Shown: positions 34,299 to 45,714, counted from the first letter of the stretch. The stretch: 64,000 nucleotides of DNA from Laccaria trichodermophora (GCA_018417955.1 JACTVC010000036.1:372001-436000); one strand, 5' to 3'. Numbers and translations are program-made. The notes: generated by a model from the letters alone, not told the origin.

Positions 34299-35337
34299 TG
34301 TGGAAGTGCAGAATGACCCATTCATGGCACTTCCGTTTATTAGTTGTTTTTTTTATACACTTTGATTTTTCTTTTTTTTCTTTATTTTTTAGACCTTTGA
34401 AGTTTTTCATTTTAACGTCTACACGACGCGCTATTGAAGTCCCAAACGAATGACGCAATATCTGGCAACTTACAGGAAACGGTACCCTCGTATGACATCA
34501 TCTCCGGATACTTCTTCGATTACGATTTCCTTGCATCAACTTGAAGGATTTGGGATTCAAGAATTCATTTTTGTACGCACACCTTTCGTATATTTTTCAT
34601 TTTATTTCGTTTCATTACTTCTAACGTTTTCTCATGAGACCGATGCCTTTTCCAAGAGCTGGACGGTAGGGTAGAGTTGTCGACGACTGGGGCGCTCGCG
34701 TTGAGGGCGGCGACGCGCACGTAAATAAGCTCCCCCAGTGTCGTTCAATTCCCCGAGCAATCCCCAGCTCAAAGATTTGGTTGAGGAATCATGCGGGAGG
34801 CATAAGTTTTATTGTTTATTTTTATTTTTGATACCTTTCTTCTTTTTCTAAAATTAGAACCTTTGGGGACAGGCAACACGAGAGAACGTGTCGAATGCCT
34901 TGTGATTATTATTTGTGTATAAAAGGTGTCCTCCCACCTGTCGAATGGAGTACCTTTTTCCCCCTTCCTTTGACTCCCCCCTCACGAAGATTCCTTAAGA
35001 TTTTAAGTCATTTTACGCACAACGCACTCCCTCCCTCTTGAACTCGTCGACTTCGGCTTTCAATTGGACCCTTCAAGAAGATTTTCCCTTGCACACCAAG
35101 ACGCAACATCCCTTTCGTCGAAACGCATCAAGCGCGTCGAAAGACTCACGCCGCTTTTTCTAAGCGCTCACCAAAGTGCTCACGCCACACGTCTTAAGCT
35201 TTTTAGGTTTTATCAACGCTACGTACTCTTTTAGTCTCTCCCTTTGTCCATTGACATTCTCGTTTCTCCCTTTTTCCTTTGTACTCGAGGTTGACGACCG
35301 ATTTCCGTTTCTTCTGTTGAACTTTCATTCTTCCTCA
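34299..35337 (+). repeat. 3' LTR of the gypsy element
   Basis: 1039 bp. Differs from the 5' LTR by TCGAAG/TTGAAG, TTTGAT/TTCGAT, GCGTCA/GCATCA, GTCGAC/GTTGAC and TTCGTT/TTCATT (5'/3' LTR order). All five are transitions at a CpG. Confidence 0.93.
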
Positions 35338-35466
35338 CAGGGTATCCTGGAGAGTATGGACAGGATAAGGGAGCTCCTTAAGTTCGTTGGAAGGATGGCC
35401 AGGTTTAAGAAGACACTTGGCGATGCCATAGGTGATGTGTCAAATCTTGAGACAGAGGATGATTGA
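35338..35466 (+). pseudogene. LINE ORF2 remnant: last exon-like part after the gypsy insertion
   Basis: Begins with the second copy of the 4-bp duplication CAGG and continues the LINE frame (ILESMDRIREL, FKKTLGDAIGDV) to a TGA at 35464-35466. The left half of the same ORF ends at 25945. Confidence 0.8.
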
Positions 35467-36000
35467 CAGGTAGCACTTCTTTATACAGGAATCAACGCAG
35501 CAGCTTCGAGCTGGCCAGTAATGCCAGTGGGCATGCCCACAAACCCTCTTTACCCCCCTTTTCCTACCTGCCTTTCAGTCCATGGACTTCACACAAAAGA
35601 CATACATCAACAGGATCACATGTATATTCGAAAACACAGGATGTCCGCAAAATGGCTACAATTCTCTTTTTCTTTTTCCCTGATATCGCCTGTCCCATTA
35701 TGACTGTGCCTGTCGCCTAGCGATCGGGTACTTAACAGACAACACCTCACATAGATGGAATGCATAGGCAGCAAATGATGAGGCTACCCCGCTCATGTAT
35801 ATAGGTGCATCCCAAAACAGCGTTTCTGTGCCAGGCTGGGTGGGGGAATGATCGCCTTGGGCATGCTCTCACCAGTGCATGGGATGACCTCAGGGGTCAG
35901 GTATAAAAGGCACTTGGGGCCTTAGGTAGTCTAGTCTACAGAGTTGTAAGGTCTGACATGGGGCTCTGCCCCAATAGACTTGAATTTGACCTTAAAAAAA

Positions 36001-36013
36001 AAGGCCTAAACTT
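36001..36013. repeat. LINE target-site duplication, right copy
   Basis: AAGGCCTAAACTT directly after the A tract of the LINE. Identical to 24714-24726. Confidence 0.85.
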
Positions 36014-36636
36014 AAATTACTGTTCATCATATTGAAGGTCCCTTTGCTGTACATCAAATTGAAGCATTTTGGAGCTTCGCCGTTTTCAATCTTGAATCAT
36101 GTATCCTTTATGCTATAATATTCAATACAACAATCTGCTTTTACCTTCTACAAATACAAGTTTAATTCTATACAACAAAAAAACCAAAAGTTCGAAATGA
36201 AACAAAACAAAAATAATAAATAATAAATTCGAGGCTGTGTGCATCAGGAAAATCCAAATTACTAGATTATGCACAATTAACGCAATCAAGGAAGTCATGC
36301 ACAATTATGCACAATTATGCATAATTATGCTCATTTGTGTTTACCTCAATAGAGTCCCAATCAATTATACATAATTGTGTATTACCCCACCTAATAAAGA
36401 TCTGTAAGTGTATGAATAAAATTGGGTGACATGGTAGCGCATGACGTCTTTGAGCCCTCAGGGCCTTAAATGTAGTGTATGACATCATACACACCCTTCA
36501 TTTGTGGCAAGTTACTGGATCTTTGCATAGCAACGAAAGATTTGAAATGAGTAGAAAATGAAAATGAAAGATAAAAATTTAACATAGTAGTACAAAATAA
36601 ATAAGGAGGGCTGTACAATAATTAGAAAACTATAAA
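36014..36636. other. AT-rich spacer
   Basis: Very AT-rich. It contains a short tandem of ATGCACAATT-like units near 36295-36325. No gene seen. It may be the 3' flank of the Plavaka element that follows, but no terminal inverted repeat was found. Confidence 0.4.
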
Positions 36637-38739
36637 TCAATATAATATCCAATACAAGTGACGGTCTGTAAAAGTATTAACAAAGAAATGATTACAGAGA
36701 TCAAGAACATTGCTGCTTGTCCATTCCTTTGGTGCAACTCATCCAAATTTGGGCAGTAAGTGAACACTTTGTCAGACATTTGCAAGAGGAATGATACTGC
36801 AAATGTTGTGACCTTCCCGATCCTTTATTGGTGAGATTTTGAACAAAAGATGATTTGGATCAGGTGTGTCAGGAAATGCTGTATACCATTCAACATATAC
36901 AAGGTGAGAAGGGATGTCGATGCCATCATGAAACAATAGTGGAAGGGAGGCAGTTGGTAGACTGAAGACAACATGTATACAACCCACACAATAGCCTAAC
37001 AGATATTTAATGGTCAATGAAACAATATTTATGATTTATGGAGCAACGGTTCATACATACCTTGTATCCCAGTGTCGCCACCAGTCCCATCATTGATCAT
37101 TGCCATATCGAACCTCCCAGGAACTGGGTGGCTCCGCTTGTCTTTTGTGGCTGGTCAAACGTGAATTGTTTCAGCAGTTGAGGTGATCTTGGTGAGTGGA
37201 TCCTGACAAAGATACTTAATTTTGTGCCATACAGGAAGTTTTCGAAATGGTAGCTGGATGTCCCACAACTTGCGTTCCAGCTGTGCAGAAGTCAGGTGAG
37301 GTTCGTTACATTGGGCAATGAAACGTCGCAAGGCAACACAAAAAAACAGCCTTGTATCCCCTCTCCAAATGGTCAAGTGAAACAGCCTGAGCACTTGGGT
37401 GCTTCGCCATAGAAAGTCTCCTCTCCAGTTCCAACCCAGGGGGTGACCACTCACACAGCTCTGGGGCTGGTGATCTGTTAAGTCGCCACTTGATATACTG
37501 GTCATGGTGAAGTATCTTTTCCTTTCACTTGAGCCACGTTGTCATTTGTGAAAATTCATCCCCAAAATTGGTGGCCAGGTAAGCGTCTTTTGCAAGATCA
37601 ATGTGAAGGTGCTCGGTATATTTGGTATTGAAGTTGTCTGTGGTACCAAACAATTTGATGAGTTCAACATAATGTCAAGCAAAATGCAACTTGGGAATAT
37701 TGAAGCCCTCTCAAATTCCCAGATCAACAAAAATGTACTTGTTTTCATGGAATTGTGAAAGGGCGTCTTCAAGCAGGTTGAGAGTTTCATCCGTATGAAT
37801 AGGGTACTGAGAAAGGTAGAGGAAATCGAGCAAAGCACAAATGGATCGCACAAGAGGGGCACTTGAAACTCCACCAGCAAGCGGGATGTCGATAACAAGC
37901 CCCAGAAGGATGCGGTACATCTGATTGTGTTCCTGACCTGTTACTCAAGAGAGGGAGCTAATTCCCTTCATGAAAAGGCAAATGTTGTGATTGGGAGGCA
38001 TGCGTTGACACTGAGTGTCGATCTCCTCTGCACTGTAGGCCTCAATAATCCAGCTTATTAGATGCTTAATTATTCCCTGATATAGCTGATGAAGGACATC
38101 AGGAGTGATTGAACAAAACAGGTTTGCATATGGCAGGTCCATCCAAAATGGTTCCATGAGCAGCTTGATCCCAGTGTTCGCACATGCCTTCAAAAAGCCA
38201 GCAGGGTCTTCATCAAAAGAACTAAGAATTTTCAGGATCTCATCAAGGTTCTGCAAGCCTGGAGGAATGTTCTTGTCATCATCCTCAAGATGATTGTGAT
38301 CCTCAGGACAGGCTGGACATTCTCCAGTGAAAGCCCCAGTAGTGAGAACCTGTTCTGGGTAATCGCTTACAAAGGATGCAAAGAGGGGATAACCTTAACG
38401 CGCAAGACCATCACTGCTTGTGAGAAATATGCCCAAGAGCCCAGCAGTGCTTTTGTTATCTCCAAATGAAAAAATAGCTCACCCCTTCAATCGCCATAAG
38501 TTCATTGAAAGCGGTTGAACTAGGACCTCTCAACTTGGCCCACCGCACAATCTCCCACTCCATCTGCAATGAAAATGGTGCAAAATGATGATCCTCGCTG
38601 CCAACGGCTGCTGAGTATTGCGTGTTTTGATCAACACCATGCTGTGAATGCACTGCCCCTGCAGAATTGCCTGGAAACTGAACAATGAAGGGTTGGTTCT
38701 TCTGCTCCACCATGTAGCCGAACTGCTGGTCCATCATTG
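36637..38739 (-). pseudogene. Plavaka-type transposase relic
   Basis: Read from 38739 leftwards, blocks match Plavaka (CMC/CACTA-like) transposases of basidiomycetes: FAPFSLQMEWEIVRWAKLRG, then PFWMDLPYANLFCSITPDVL, HQLYQGIIKHLISWI, ALLDFLYLSQYPIHTDETL, FNIPKLHFA, VVFSLPTASLPLL, VYVEWYTAFPDTPDPNH, and the C-terminal PKEWTSSNVLDLCNHFFVN near 36690. At least one frameshift lies between 37157 and 37525. Seven in-frame stops (36739, 36772, 37155, 37525, 37675, 37711, 37945) are all TGA. The N-terminus is cut at 38739 by element E1. Confidence 0.8.
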
Positions 38740-38819
38740 CAGTACTTTACACTCCCTGATATGTTCCATATGGATTCCAAATGGAATAGGTGGAAATCCA
38801 TGGATGCCATATGGAATGG

Positions 38820-38942
38820 GGATGGATTCCATGGAATGGGAGATGGATTCCATGGAATGGGGGATGTACTCCATGGAATGGGGGATGTACTCCATGGAAT
38901 GGGGATGGACTCCATGGAATAGGGGATGGACTCCATGGAATG
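38820..38942. repeat. tandem palindromic repeat in E1
   Basis: About six copies of a 20-24 bp unit built around the palindrome TTCCATGGAA or TCCATGGAAT, separated by GGGGATGKA-type spacers. Each unit can fold on itself. Confidence 0.8.
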
Positions 38943-39135
38943 GTTTGGGTGATGGAATCCATGCTTTTTTAAACTACATTGCATACAATTTTCAGGGGAA
39001 TTTATCATAAGTTCAAACTTAAAAGGTGTAGCTGATTTAATGTAACCATTCTTACTGAATAAAGATAATTAAATGTATTGAATATAACTACATAATATCA
39101 TATTACATAATATAATACTACATTCAATACTAAAG

Positions 39136-39236
39136 GGAGGGGGAGGGAGTGGTGAAGGGGGGAAGGGAGTGATGGAGGAGGAAGGGAGTGATGGAGGGGG
39201 GAGGGGTGAGAGTGCAAGGGGGGGCAGAGGGATGAG
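39136..39236 (+). repeat. purine-only tract in E1
   Basis: Almost pure G and A on the plus strand (AAAGGGAGGGGGAGGGAG start). Similar tracts mark E2, E3 and E5. Confidence 0.8.
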
Positions 39237-40090
39237 GGACATGGAGCTCACTCACCTGAGCTCAAGACCCTCGTTTGTGGGTGGTCGGCGACATGGCCCT
39301 CCATCTGTGACGTCGTCCGTCGGTGCTCATTCACATGCATGGGCACTCGTCTTTGTGGGCGGTGGCTCTTGCTCATGGTGACGTGGCCCATGTCGCGGTC
39401 GTCGTGTCACGTCGCCATCTCACGTTGTTGTCCCACATCATTGTTTGTCGTTGTGCCGTGTCATTGTGTGCCATTGTGTCATGTCGTTGTGTTGTGTCGT
39501 TGTTTCACGTCATCGTTTGTCGTCGTGTTGCGTCATCGTGTCACGTCATGGTGTTGCATTGTCATGTTGCGTCGTTTCACGTCGTTGTGTGTCGTTGTCA
39601 TGTCGCGTCACTGACCATGATGGGGCACCTGCTTGGTGCCCTGTCATCTTGTTCTTGTGCGTCGGCGCTTGTTTTTTGGTGACGTGGCATTGCCGTGCCG
39701 TTCTTGGTATGTAGCGGGATGTGCCAGGGTGGTCATGGGTCATTGGCAAGGGTGGTGGGGTGTAGTCACAGGTGACGGCGGTGGTGTGGAGGTGATGGGC
39801 AGTGTCGTGGATGGTGGTGGTGGTGGTGGTTGAGTAATAGGTTGTGTTTGTTGTTGATAACATCCAAATTGATTGTCGGCATTTGCTGATGTTTGTTTTT
39901 TTCCCACGAAATATCAAAAATTCGGAATATCCAATCAATTCCATTGGAATCCACCTGGAATAGTCCATGGAATCCATAGTGACTATGGAATGAGAAAATA
40001 GCAGGGGACTCAGCTAAAAATCTTCCATGTGGAATCCATGGAATGGATGGTGGAATCCATATGGAAGAACTCAGGGAGTGTAAAGACCTC

Positions 40091-40598
40091 TTGTGGGCGT
40101 TGGGTGTCTTTGTGGGTTCTGGTGCTCATTGTTTTGTGACATGGCATCGCCGTGTTGTTGTTGAATGGTGTTGTGGTCAATTTTGGTGGTCGTCATGGCC
40201 ATGGGTAATTGACGAGTGACATGGGCGGTGGTGGCTATGGGTGACGGTGATGGCGTGGCGTTGGTGGTGGTGATGAGCGTGGTGGTGGTGGTGGTGGAAG
40301 GAGAGAGTATGTTTGGTGAGCATTGTTTGCCAAACAAGCATTGTTTGTTATTCATCGAAAATAAATAAACTATAATACATAACAAATAAACAAAATAAAC
40401 AGGATTTCCATTCCTGCCCATTCCGGGGAACATTCCGGTGTACATTCCAGAATCCACCGGAATTCCACTGGAATGCAAAACACTGCAATAAATAATTTAG
40501 CAGGGCCTTCTGCTAAATTCCATTCCACTGGAATCCACTGGAATTCCACCGGAATGACTGAAATCCTGCAGGAATAGGGGGGGCACTGCTAAGACCTT
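40091..40598. mobile_element. R1: right half of an E2-like element
   Basis: Collinear with 41977-42524 and with the right half of E2 (about 44545-45112). The order is a GTG-rich segment, TTTGCCAAACAA…CATTGTTTGTTA, an AT-rich AAATAAATAAA stretch, GGAATTCC-type repeats and the end GGGGGGGCACTGCTAAGACCT. Its left half is missing; E1 abuts it directly. Confidence 0.7.
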
Positions 40599-41976
40599 GT
40601 CTGTTGGGACAACAAGGAGTCATTAGTGCATCTCAAGGACATGCATGTTCTGAATGTACCCATCCTTTCAGATCATCTAATGATCCTAATGACATGGATG
40701 TTGGGCAAGGATTTATCACAATGCATGTTGTTGATGGGATTGTTATGGGTCCAACTCACTGTGCATATCAGAATTGTGAAAATGAACTTCTCAATGCAAG
40801 AGGTGGGGCATTTTGTGCTATTCATGAACATGAGTATGGAAATCAGTGCTGGATTATTGGTTGCAACCAAGATAGAGTTCCTTTGACTATGGCTTGCCAA
40901 CAACACCAACATGAATGGCAGAAGCATATTCAGAGTCATAGCCCTAGTGCTTTAGCTGGTGTTCGTAGAATGCTTCGGCGACCTGGAGAAAACCTACCTT
41001 GGCTTCCAAACCCAATCCAACATGGTCAGCATTCACATGATGGTCCACCTCTTGCAGATCAGATTGTAAAAAACTACTTTAGTCCAAATTGCTTTTACTG
41101 TGTTGAAACATTATGTGCACCATGTGGAACAGTTATTGGTTGGGCAAAGTTTGCTCGATCTGAATCTCCTACCAACATTGTTGCTTTTCTCAACTCAATG
41201 TACTCCTCAGGAGTTCCTTGCCCTGCTTATATCTGCCTTGATAAAGCTTGTGTTGTGCTCAGACATATTCAGGCCTCTGGACAACTTGAAGACTGGTTTG
41301 AGACATCTCGTTTTCTAGTGGATTCCTATCATTATACCACCCACAAGGCAACTGATGAACTTTGTTGTACTTGGTGCAATCCTGCACCAACTGATGGATC
41401 AGCACCAAATCTTGTAATTCCTGCAGTTGATAAATTTGGAAATGACTGCTTTCAACAAGCATTCAACACACAGGTATGTTTTTATTAATGCCATATAATA
41501 ATCTTTGTTTAATTCAAGTGATAGGCTTGTGAACAGTTAAACTCATGGCTTGGTGGTTTCGAATCAATTTTAAAATGCATGACTCCAGCCAACTTTGATT
41601 GGTTTTTACATTCTATGCTGTTCTACCACTCAGTGTTTGTTCTCCAAAAACAGGATATAAAACAAAGAAGGGCAGAAAACAGAGAGGTTGATGAAGAGAG
41701 TGAAGATGATGATGGTGTTGAATTTGAGGACTAGGTATTTTGAGGTTATCTAATCAGTGTAAAATAGCTCCAGAAGAGAATATTATGTGACAAAAAAAAT
41801 AGCAGTTGTCTTGCAACAAGTTGAAATCCATCTTGTTAGTAGAAACTCTGATCAGAACTGATCAGTACTGGTCAGAAAAAAAACCATCAAGATAGTTGCA
41901 ATCCATCCTGATTTGTAGAAAATCTGATCAGAAATCCTAACGCTGATCAGAACCTGTGGGGGAGAGAGAAGTACTG
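40599..41976 (+). mobile_element. KDZ-type DNA transposon, left end missing
   Basis: It contains a KDZ-like transposase gene (next entry) and a right terminus CTGTGGGGGA…AAGTACTG ending at 41976. Read inward, this is CAGTACTT…TCCCCCACAG, shared with the right end of E3. Subterminal CTGATCAGAA motifs repeat near 41850-41950. The left end was lost where R1 abuts it. The right-hand 8-bp flank TGGTTTTC lies inside R2, so the element probably inserted into that E2-like copy. Confidence 0.65.
40604..41734 (+). CDS. KDZ-family transposase fragment with CxC6-like cysteine cluster
   Basis: Exon 1 (about 40604-41473) and exon 2 (41525-41734) join across a 51-bp GT…AG intron; the stop is TAG at 41732-41734. 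The N-terminal 120 residues carry a Cys/His cluster (HACSECTHPF, CAYQNCENELL, FCAIHEHEYGNQCWIIGC, CQQHQHEW) like the CxC6 module associated with KDZ transposases. The rest resembles the transposase catalytic region (ETLCAPCGTVIGWAKF, YICLDKACVVLRH, FLVDSYHYTTHK) and ends FDWFLHSMLFYHSVFVLQK plus an acidic tail. The frame is intact but the N-terminus is cut by R1, so the start codon is arbitrary. Catalytic residues were not all identified. Confidence 0.65.
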
Positions 41977-42524
41977 TGGTTTTCATGGGTACTGTGATGT
42001 TTTCGTGGGTGTTGTGGCCTTTTCGTGGGTTTGGCACTCATTGTTTTGTGACGTGGTGTCACCGCGTTGCCGTTGAGAGGTGTTGTGGTGGATGTTGGTG
42101 GTCATGGCAGCCATGGGTGATTGACAAGTGATGTTGGCGATGGTGGCTATGGGTGACAGTGACGGCGTGGGGTTGGCAGCAGTGACAAGCATGGTGGTGG
42201 TTGGTTGAAGAAGAGAGTGGCCGTGTTTGGGGAGCATCTTTGCCAAACAAACATTGTTTGTTACCCATCGAGAATAAATAAAGTGTAATACAGTAACAAA
42301 TAAATAAAATAAACAGATTGGACTGTAATCCATTCCTGACCACTCCGGGGAATGCCATTCCTGCCCATTCTGGGGAACATTCCAGTGTACATTCTGGAAT
42401 CCACCGGAATTCCACTGGAATGGAAAACACCGGAATAAATAATTTAGCAGAGCCCTCTGCTAAATTCCATTCCACCGGAATGACCGGATTCCTGCAGGAA
42501 TAGGGGGGGCACTGCTAAGACCTC
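41977..42524. mobile_element. R2: right half of an E2-like element
   Basis: Same order of blocks as R1. Ends GGGGGGGCACTGCTAAGACCTC at 42524, and the next 8 bases are CAAACACT. It lies immediately upstream of the old gypsy gag start and is interrupted on its left by the KDZ element. Confidence 0.7.
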
Positions 42525-42912
42525 CAAACACTGCTGCTTCTACAAGCATGAGTCGAATGCCCACACCCTCTAGGAGTGTGATGAAGTCACCCACTGTTCC
42601 TTGAAGCATGAGCAACTCCAGACCTACCAACTCCAACAAGGCAAAGGGCAAACCTACCTACAGTAGCGCGTCTCAACATGCAGCTCCTTCAAACCCTGTG
42701 CCCCCAATGAATGCTGATGATGAGACCAGGATGTCATCTACAAATCAGGACGGTAACAAAGATCATCATGATCATGAGAACTATCATGGACATGATGAGC
42801 CTCATAGGAAAACATCGGAAGGATTCATAGACTCCTCCCCATTCCATTCAGTCTTTTATGACATTGAGGAAGTACAGGGTATACCCATTTGGGTGGAACC
42901 CATCTCCGAATT
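42525..42912 (+). pseudogene. old gypsy element: 5' part of gag
   Basis: A gag-like frame starts at the ATG at 42548 (MSRMPTPSRSVMKSPTVP). It has a TGA at 42602, then continues NSRPTNSNKAKGKPTYSS to VEPISE at 42910. The sequence is cut at 42912 by E3 and resumes in the same frame at 53074 after one copy of TCCGAAT(T/C). No 5' LTR is visible because R2 occupies the upstream side. Confidence 0.75.
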
Positions 42913-43389
42913 GAGGGCTTTATTGTCCCCCACAGATTCCTGCAGGATTCCTGAGGATTCTTGCACAGTCCCAGGACTGAGTATTGGCTGATGTACCAGC
43001 CAATTTTTTCAGTCCTGTGGGGGTCCATTCCTGAGGACTGAAGACAGTCCTGAGGATTTTCAGACAGGACTAGTCCCAGGATTGATGCATGTGATGACTC
43101 ACATGACCCACAAACATGTGCTTGGGATGCATCATGTGATGTGATGCATCCTGTGCACATGTTTGTTGATGATGGTTCTCATATGTGACGCATCACATCA
43201 TGTCACTCTTTCATCACCACCCACCACCACCTCACCCACGATGACAATGACGACTGCATCAACGCCCACGACCCCATCGACATCAACTATGACAACGACA
43301 ACGGTGGTGGTGCCCAGCAAACAGCGCCACCACCAAATGGCTGACGTGGCACGCCCCATCCAGGTGCAGTACTTTACAGTGCCCCACCT

Positions 43390-43575
43390 ATTCCTGCAGG
43401 AATCCTGCAGGAATGGGGTCATTCCAGTGGAATTCCAGGGGAATCCTGCAGGAATGGGGTCATTCCAGTGGAATTCCAGGGGAATCCTGCAGGAATGGGG
43501 TCATTCCAGTGGAATTCCAGGGGAATCCTGCAGGAATAGAGTCATTCCAGTGGAATTCCAGAGGAATTCCTGAGG
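43390..43575. repeat. 42-bp tandem repeat at the left end of E2
   Basis: Four copies of a unit containing CCTGCAGG, ATTCCAGTGGAAT and TTCC…GGAA palindromes. It is subterminal and therefore a candidate transposase-binding array. Confidence 0.85.
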
Positions 43576-43767
43576 AATCCTGAGGAATCCAGAGGAATTC
43601 CACTGGAATAGGACTGGAATCAAGCAGAGTAAGTTTTTTTCAGCTCCAACCTTATCCTGATGACTTGGCACTCATATTTCTTTATAAAATTCACATGTAA
43701 AAGTCATAGATTGAGTTGTAATGTATTTAAAATGTACTACTACACACACTACACAGTTTATCTTAAA

Positions 43768-44115
43768 GGGAGGGGGTAGGGGAGGGACAAGGTGGGGGTG
43801 TATTTATATTTTTGAGAGGGACAAGGAAGGGGGAAGAACAAGGGAGGGGAGGACAAGAAGGAGGGAAGGAAGGAAGGGGGAGGGACAAGGAAGGGGGAAG
43901 AACAAGGGAGGGGAGGACAAGAAGGAGGGAAGGAAGGAAGGGGGAGGGACAAGGAAGGGGGAGGGACAAGGAAAGGGGGGAGGGAGGAAAGGGGGGAGGG
44001 AGGGAAGGGGGGAGGGAGGAAAGGGGGGAGGGAATGGTGGAGCAAAGGGGAAGGGAGCAAGGGGGAGGGACAAGGAAAGGGGGAAGGAGGAAGGGAATGG
44101 TGGAGGGGAGAGGGA
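43768..44115 (+). repeat. long purine tract in E2
   Basis: About 350 bp of nearly uninterrupted G/A, with an internal AGGGACAAGG repeat. It is open in all frames because of its composition, not because it is a gene. Confidence 0.85.
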
Positions 44116-45714
44116 GTGTGGCTGGGACCTCGGCCATCGTCGTCCCACGTTGGCGTCCCATCGTTGTGTCGCATTTCGTTGTCGTCTCCTCGTCGCGTGT
44201 TCGCGTTTCGTCGTGTGTCCGCGTTTTTGCGTTATTCGTGGGCGTTGTCGTCACCGTCGTCGTGGGTGCTGGTTGTTGTTGAGGGCGTCGTCGTGGGTGG
44301 CGTTGGTGTGGACGTGGTGGTTTTGGTAGGCGGCGTGGTGCTGTCGTGTGTCGTGTGGGCGGTGCGTGGTTTTCGGTGGGCGGCGCGTGGTTTTCAGTGG
44401 GCGGCGCGTGTTTTTCGGTGGGCGCTCGTGTTTTTCGGTGGGTGGTGGGATGTTTTCGTGGGCGGGGTATGGTTTTCGTGGGCGCTGGCGGTGTACGTGG
44501 GTGGTGGGCGTTGTTTTTTGCCCATCGGGTGTCGTTTTGTGTCCGGGGGCGTTGTTTTCGTGGGCGTTGGGTGTTTTCGTGGGTTACGGCGCTCGTTTCG
44601 TGACGTGGCGTCGCCGCGTTGTTGTTGAAGGGTGTCGTGGTCGATGTTGGTGGTCGTGGTGGCCATGGGTGATCGAGGAGCGACGTTGGCGGTGGTGGCT
44701 ATGGGTGACGGTGATGGCGTGGCGTTGGCGGCGGCGACGAGCATGGTGCTGGTGGTGGAAGAAGAGAGTGGCCATGTTTGGTGAGCATGTTCACCAAACA
44801 AACATTGTTTGTGATCCATTGAAAATAAATAAACTATAATACAGTAACAAATAAATAAAATAAACAGATTGGACTGGAATCCCATTCCTGCTCATTCCGG
44901 GGAACACCATTCCTGCCCATTCCGGGGAAGACCATTCCGGGGAACATTCCGGTGTGCATTCCGGAATCCACCGGAATTCCACCGGAATGGAAAACACCGG
45001 AATAAACAATTTAGCAGGGCCTTCTGCTAAATTCCATTCCACCGGAATCCACCGGAATTCCACCGGAATGACCGGATTCCTGCAGGAATAGGGGGGGCAC
45101 TGCTAAGACCTCTCCAGGTGTGCTGCGTCGACGGTGATTTTCTCAACAATGAATGCCCACGACCCTACGACGAGGGACAACAACCCCACCACCACCACAC
45201 ACCACCACAACAGCCCACACACCAATGCCGATGAGGCAGTGGCGCCCAACAAACGGGACCACCACCAAACCGCTGACGTGGCATGCCCATCTGGGCATGC
45301 CACGTTGACGGTGACTTTTTCGATGATGAGACGAGCGCCCACAGACGACGACGACCCCCCACTCACCAATAAACACCACCCATGGACACAACCACCCCCA
45401 ACACCAGACAATGACCACCCAGTGCCCATGGATGACACCACCACAATCAACAAACGGCGGACGCCCCCCAAACGACTTCACACCAACAAAGCACAAGCGA
45501 AGACGCCCACATACACAAACGACTGCCCACGTACGAGGACGACTGCCCACCAACGTGACCGCCCACCAATGAGCACAACCGCCCACAAGACAACCGCCTG
45601 CGAACGAAGACGCCCACGTACACAAATGACTGCCCACATACGAAGACACCCACGTATGAGGACGACCGCCCACCAACAAGCACATATGAAGGAAACGGGC
45701 AACGATGAGCCCAG

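Larger units (their letters stand above)
25946..35337 (+). mobile_element. Ty3/gypsy LTR retrotransposon, nearly full length
   Basis: Two 1039-bp LTRs (25946-26984, 34299-35337) start TGTGGAAG and end TTCCTCA. The element is flanked by CAGG (25942-25945 and 35338-35341). Between them are a leader, a gag-protease ORF and a pol ORF in the order PR-RT-RNaseH-IN, which defines Ty3/gypsy. The LTRs differ at five positions (about 0.5%), so the insertion is recent. One premature TGA at 33480-33482 separates the integrase C-terminus from the rest of pol. It may still be transcribed, and mobilised in trans. Confidence 0.93.
24727..36000 (+). mobile_element. 5'-truncated LINE (non-LTR retrotransposon) with a nested Ty3/gypsy element
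   Basis: The element is bounded by a 13-bp direct repeat AAGGCCTAAACTT (24714-24726 and 36001-36013) and ends in an A tract, which is the signature of target-primed reverse transcription. What remains is the C-terminal part of ORF2 (RNase H and cysteine/histidine region) and a 3' UTR of about 530 bp (35467-35993). Endonuclease and most of the reverse transcriptase are missing, as is usual for 5' truncation. The reading frame upstream of 25201 is broken. The Ty3/gypsy element at 25946-35337 lies inside the ORF. Confidence 0.85.
38740..40090. mobile_element. E1: non-autonomous TIR element (1.35 kb)
   Basis: The left end is CAGTACTTTACACTCCCTG and the right end, read inward on the minus strand, is GAGGTCTTTACACTCCCTG. 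Both are followed by TTCCATATGGATTCC. The interior has palindromic tandem repeats (38820-38942), a G/A-rich tract (39136-39236) and a GTC/GTG-rich stretch (39330-39830). No transposase frame. Flanking 8-mers (CATCATTG, TTGTGGGC) do not match, so the copy has probably been rearranged after insertion. It cuts the Plavaka relic. Confidence 0.65.
43367..45112. mobile_element. E2: non-autonomous KDZ-like element (1746 bp)
   Basis: Perfect 8-bp duplication TCCAGGTG (43359-43366 and 45113-45120). Left end CAGTACTTTACAGTGCCCC; right end read inward GAGGTCTTAGCAGTGCCCC. Both are followed by (A/C)CCTATTCCTGCAGGA. Interior: a tandem repeat (43390-43575), a purine tract (43768-44115), a GTG/GTC-rich stretch, and the R-type right half. 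No coding gene. Confidence 0.85.

Noticed and set aside
39323..39714. Cys/Val-rich frames in three phases
   Set aside because: Product of the GTCGTTGT simple-sequence stretch inside E1, open in all three plus frames.
38740..40598. E1 plus R1 as one element with a single pair of ends
   Set aside because: An internal right terminus (…GTAAAGACCTC at 40090) lies between them and the outer flanking 8-mers do not match, so two adjoining elements fit better.
43721..44329. Long open frames through the purine tract (Gly/Lys/Arg/Glu-rich proteins on plus, Pro/Ser-rich on minus)
   Set aside because: Open in several frames at once because purine-only DNA cannot make most stop codons. No start context, domain or splice support.
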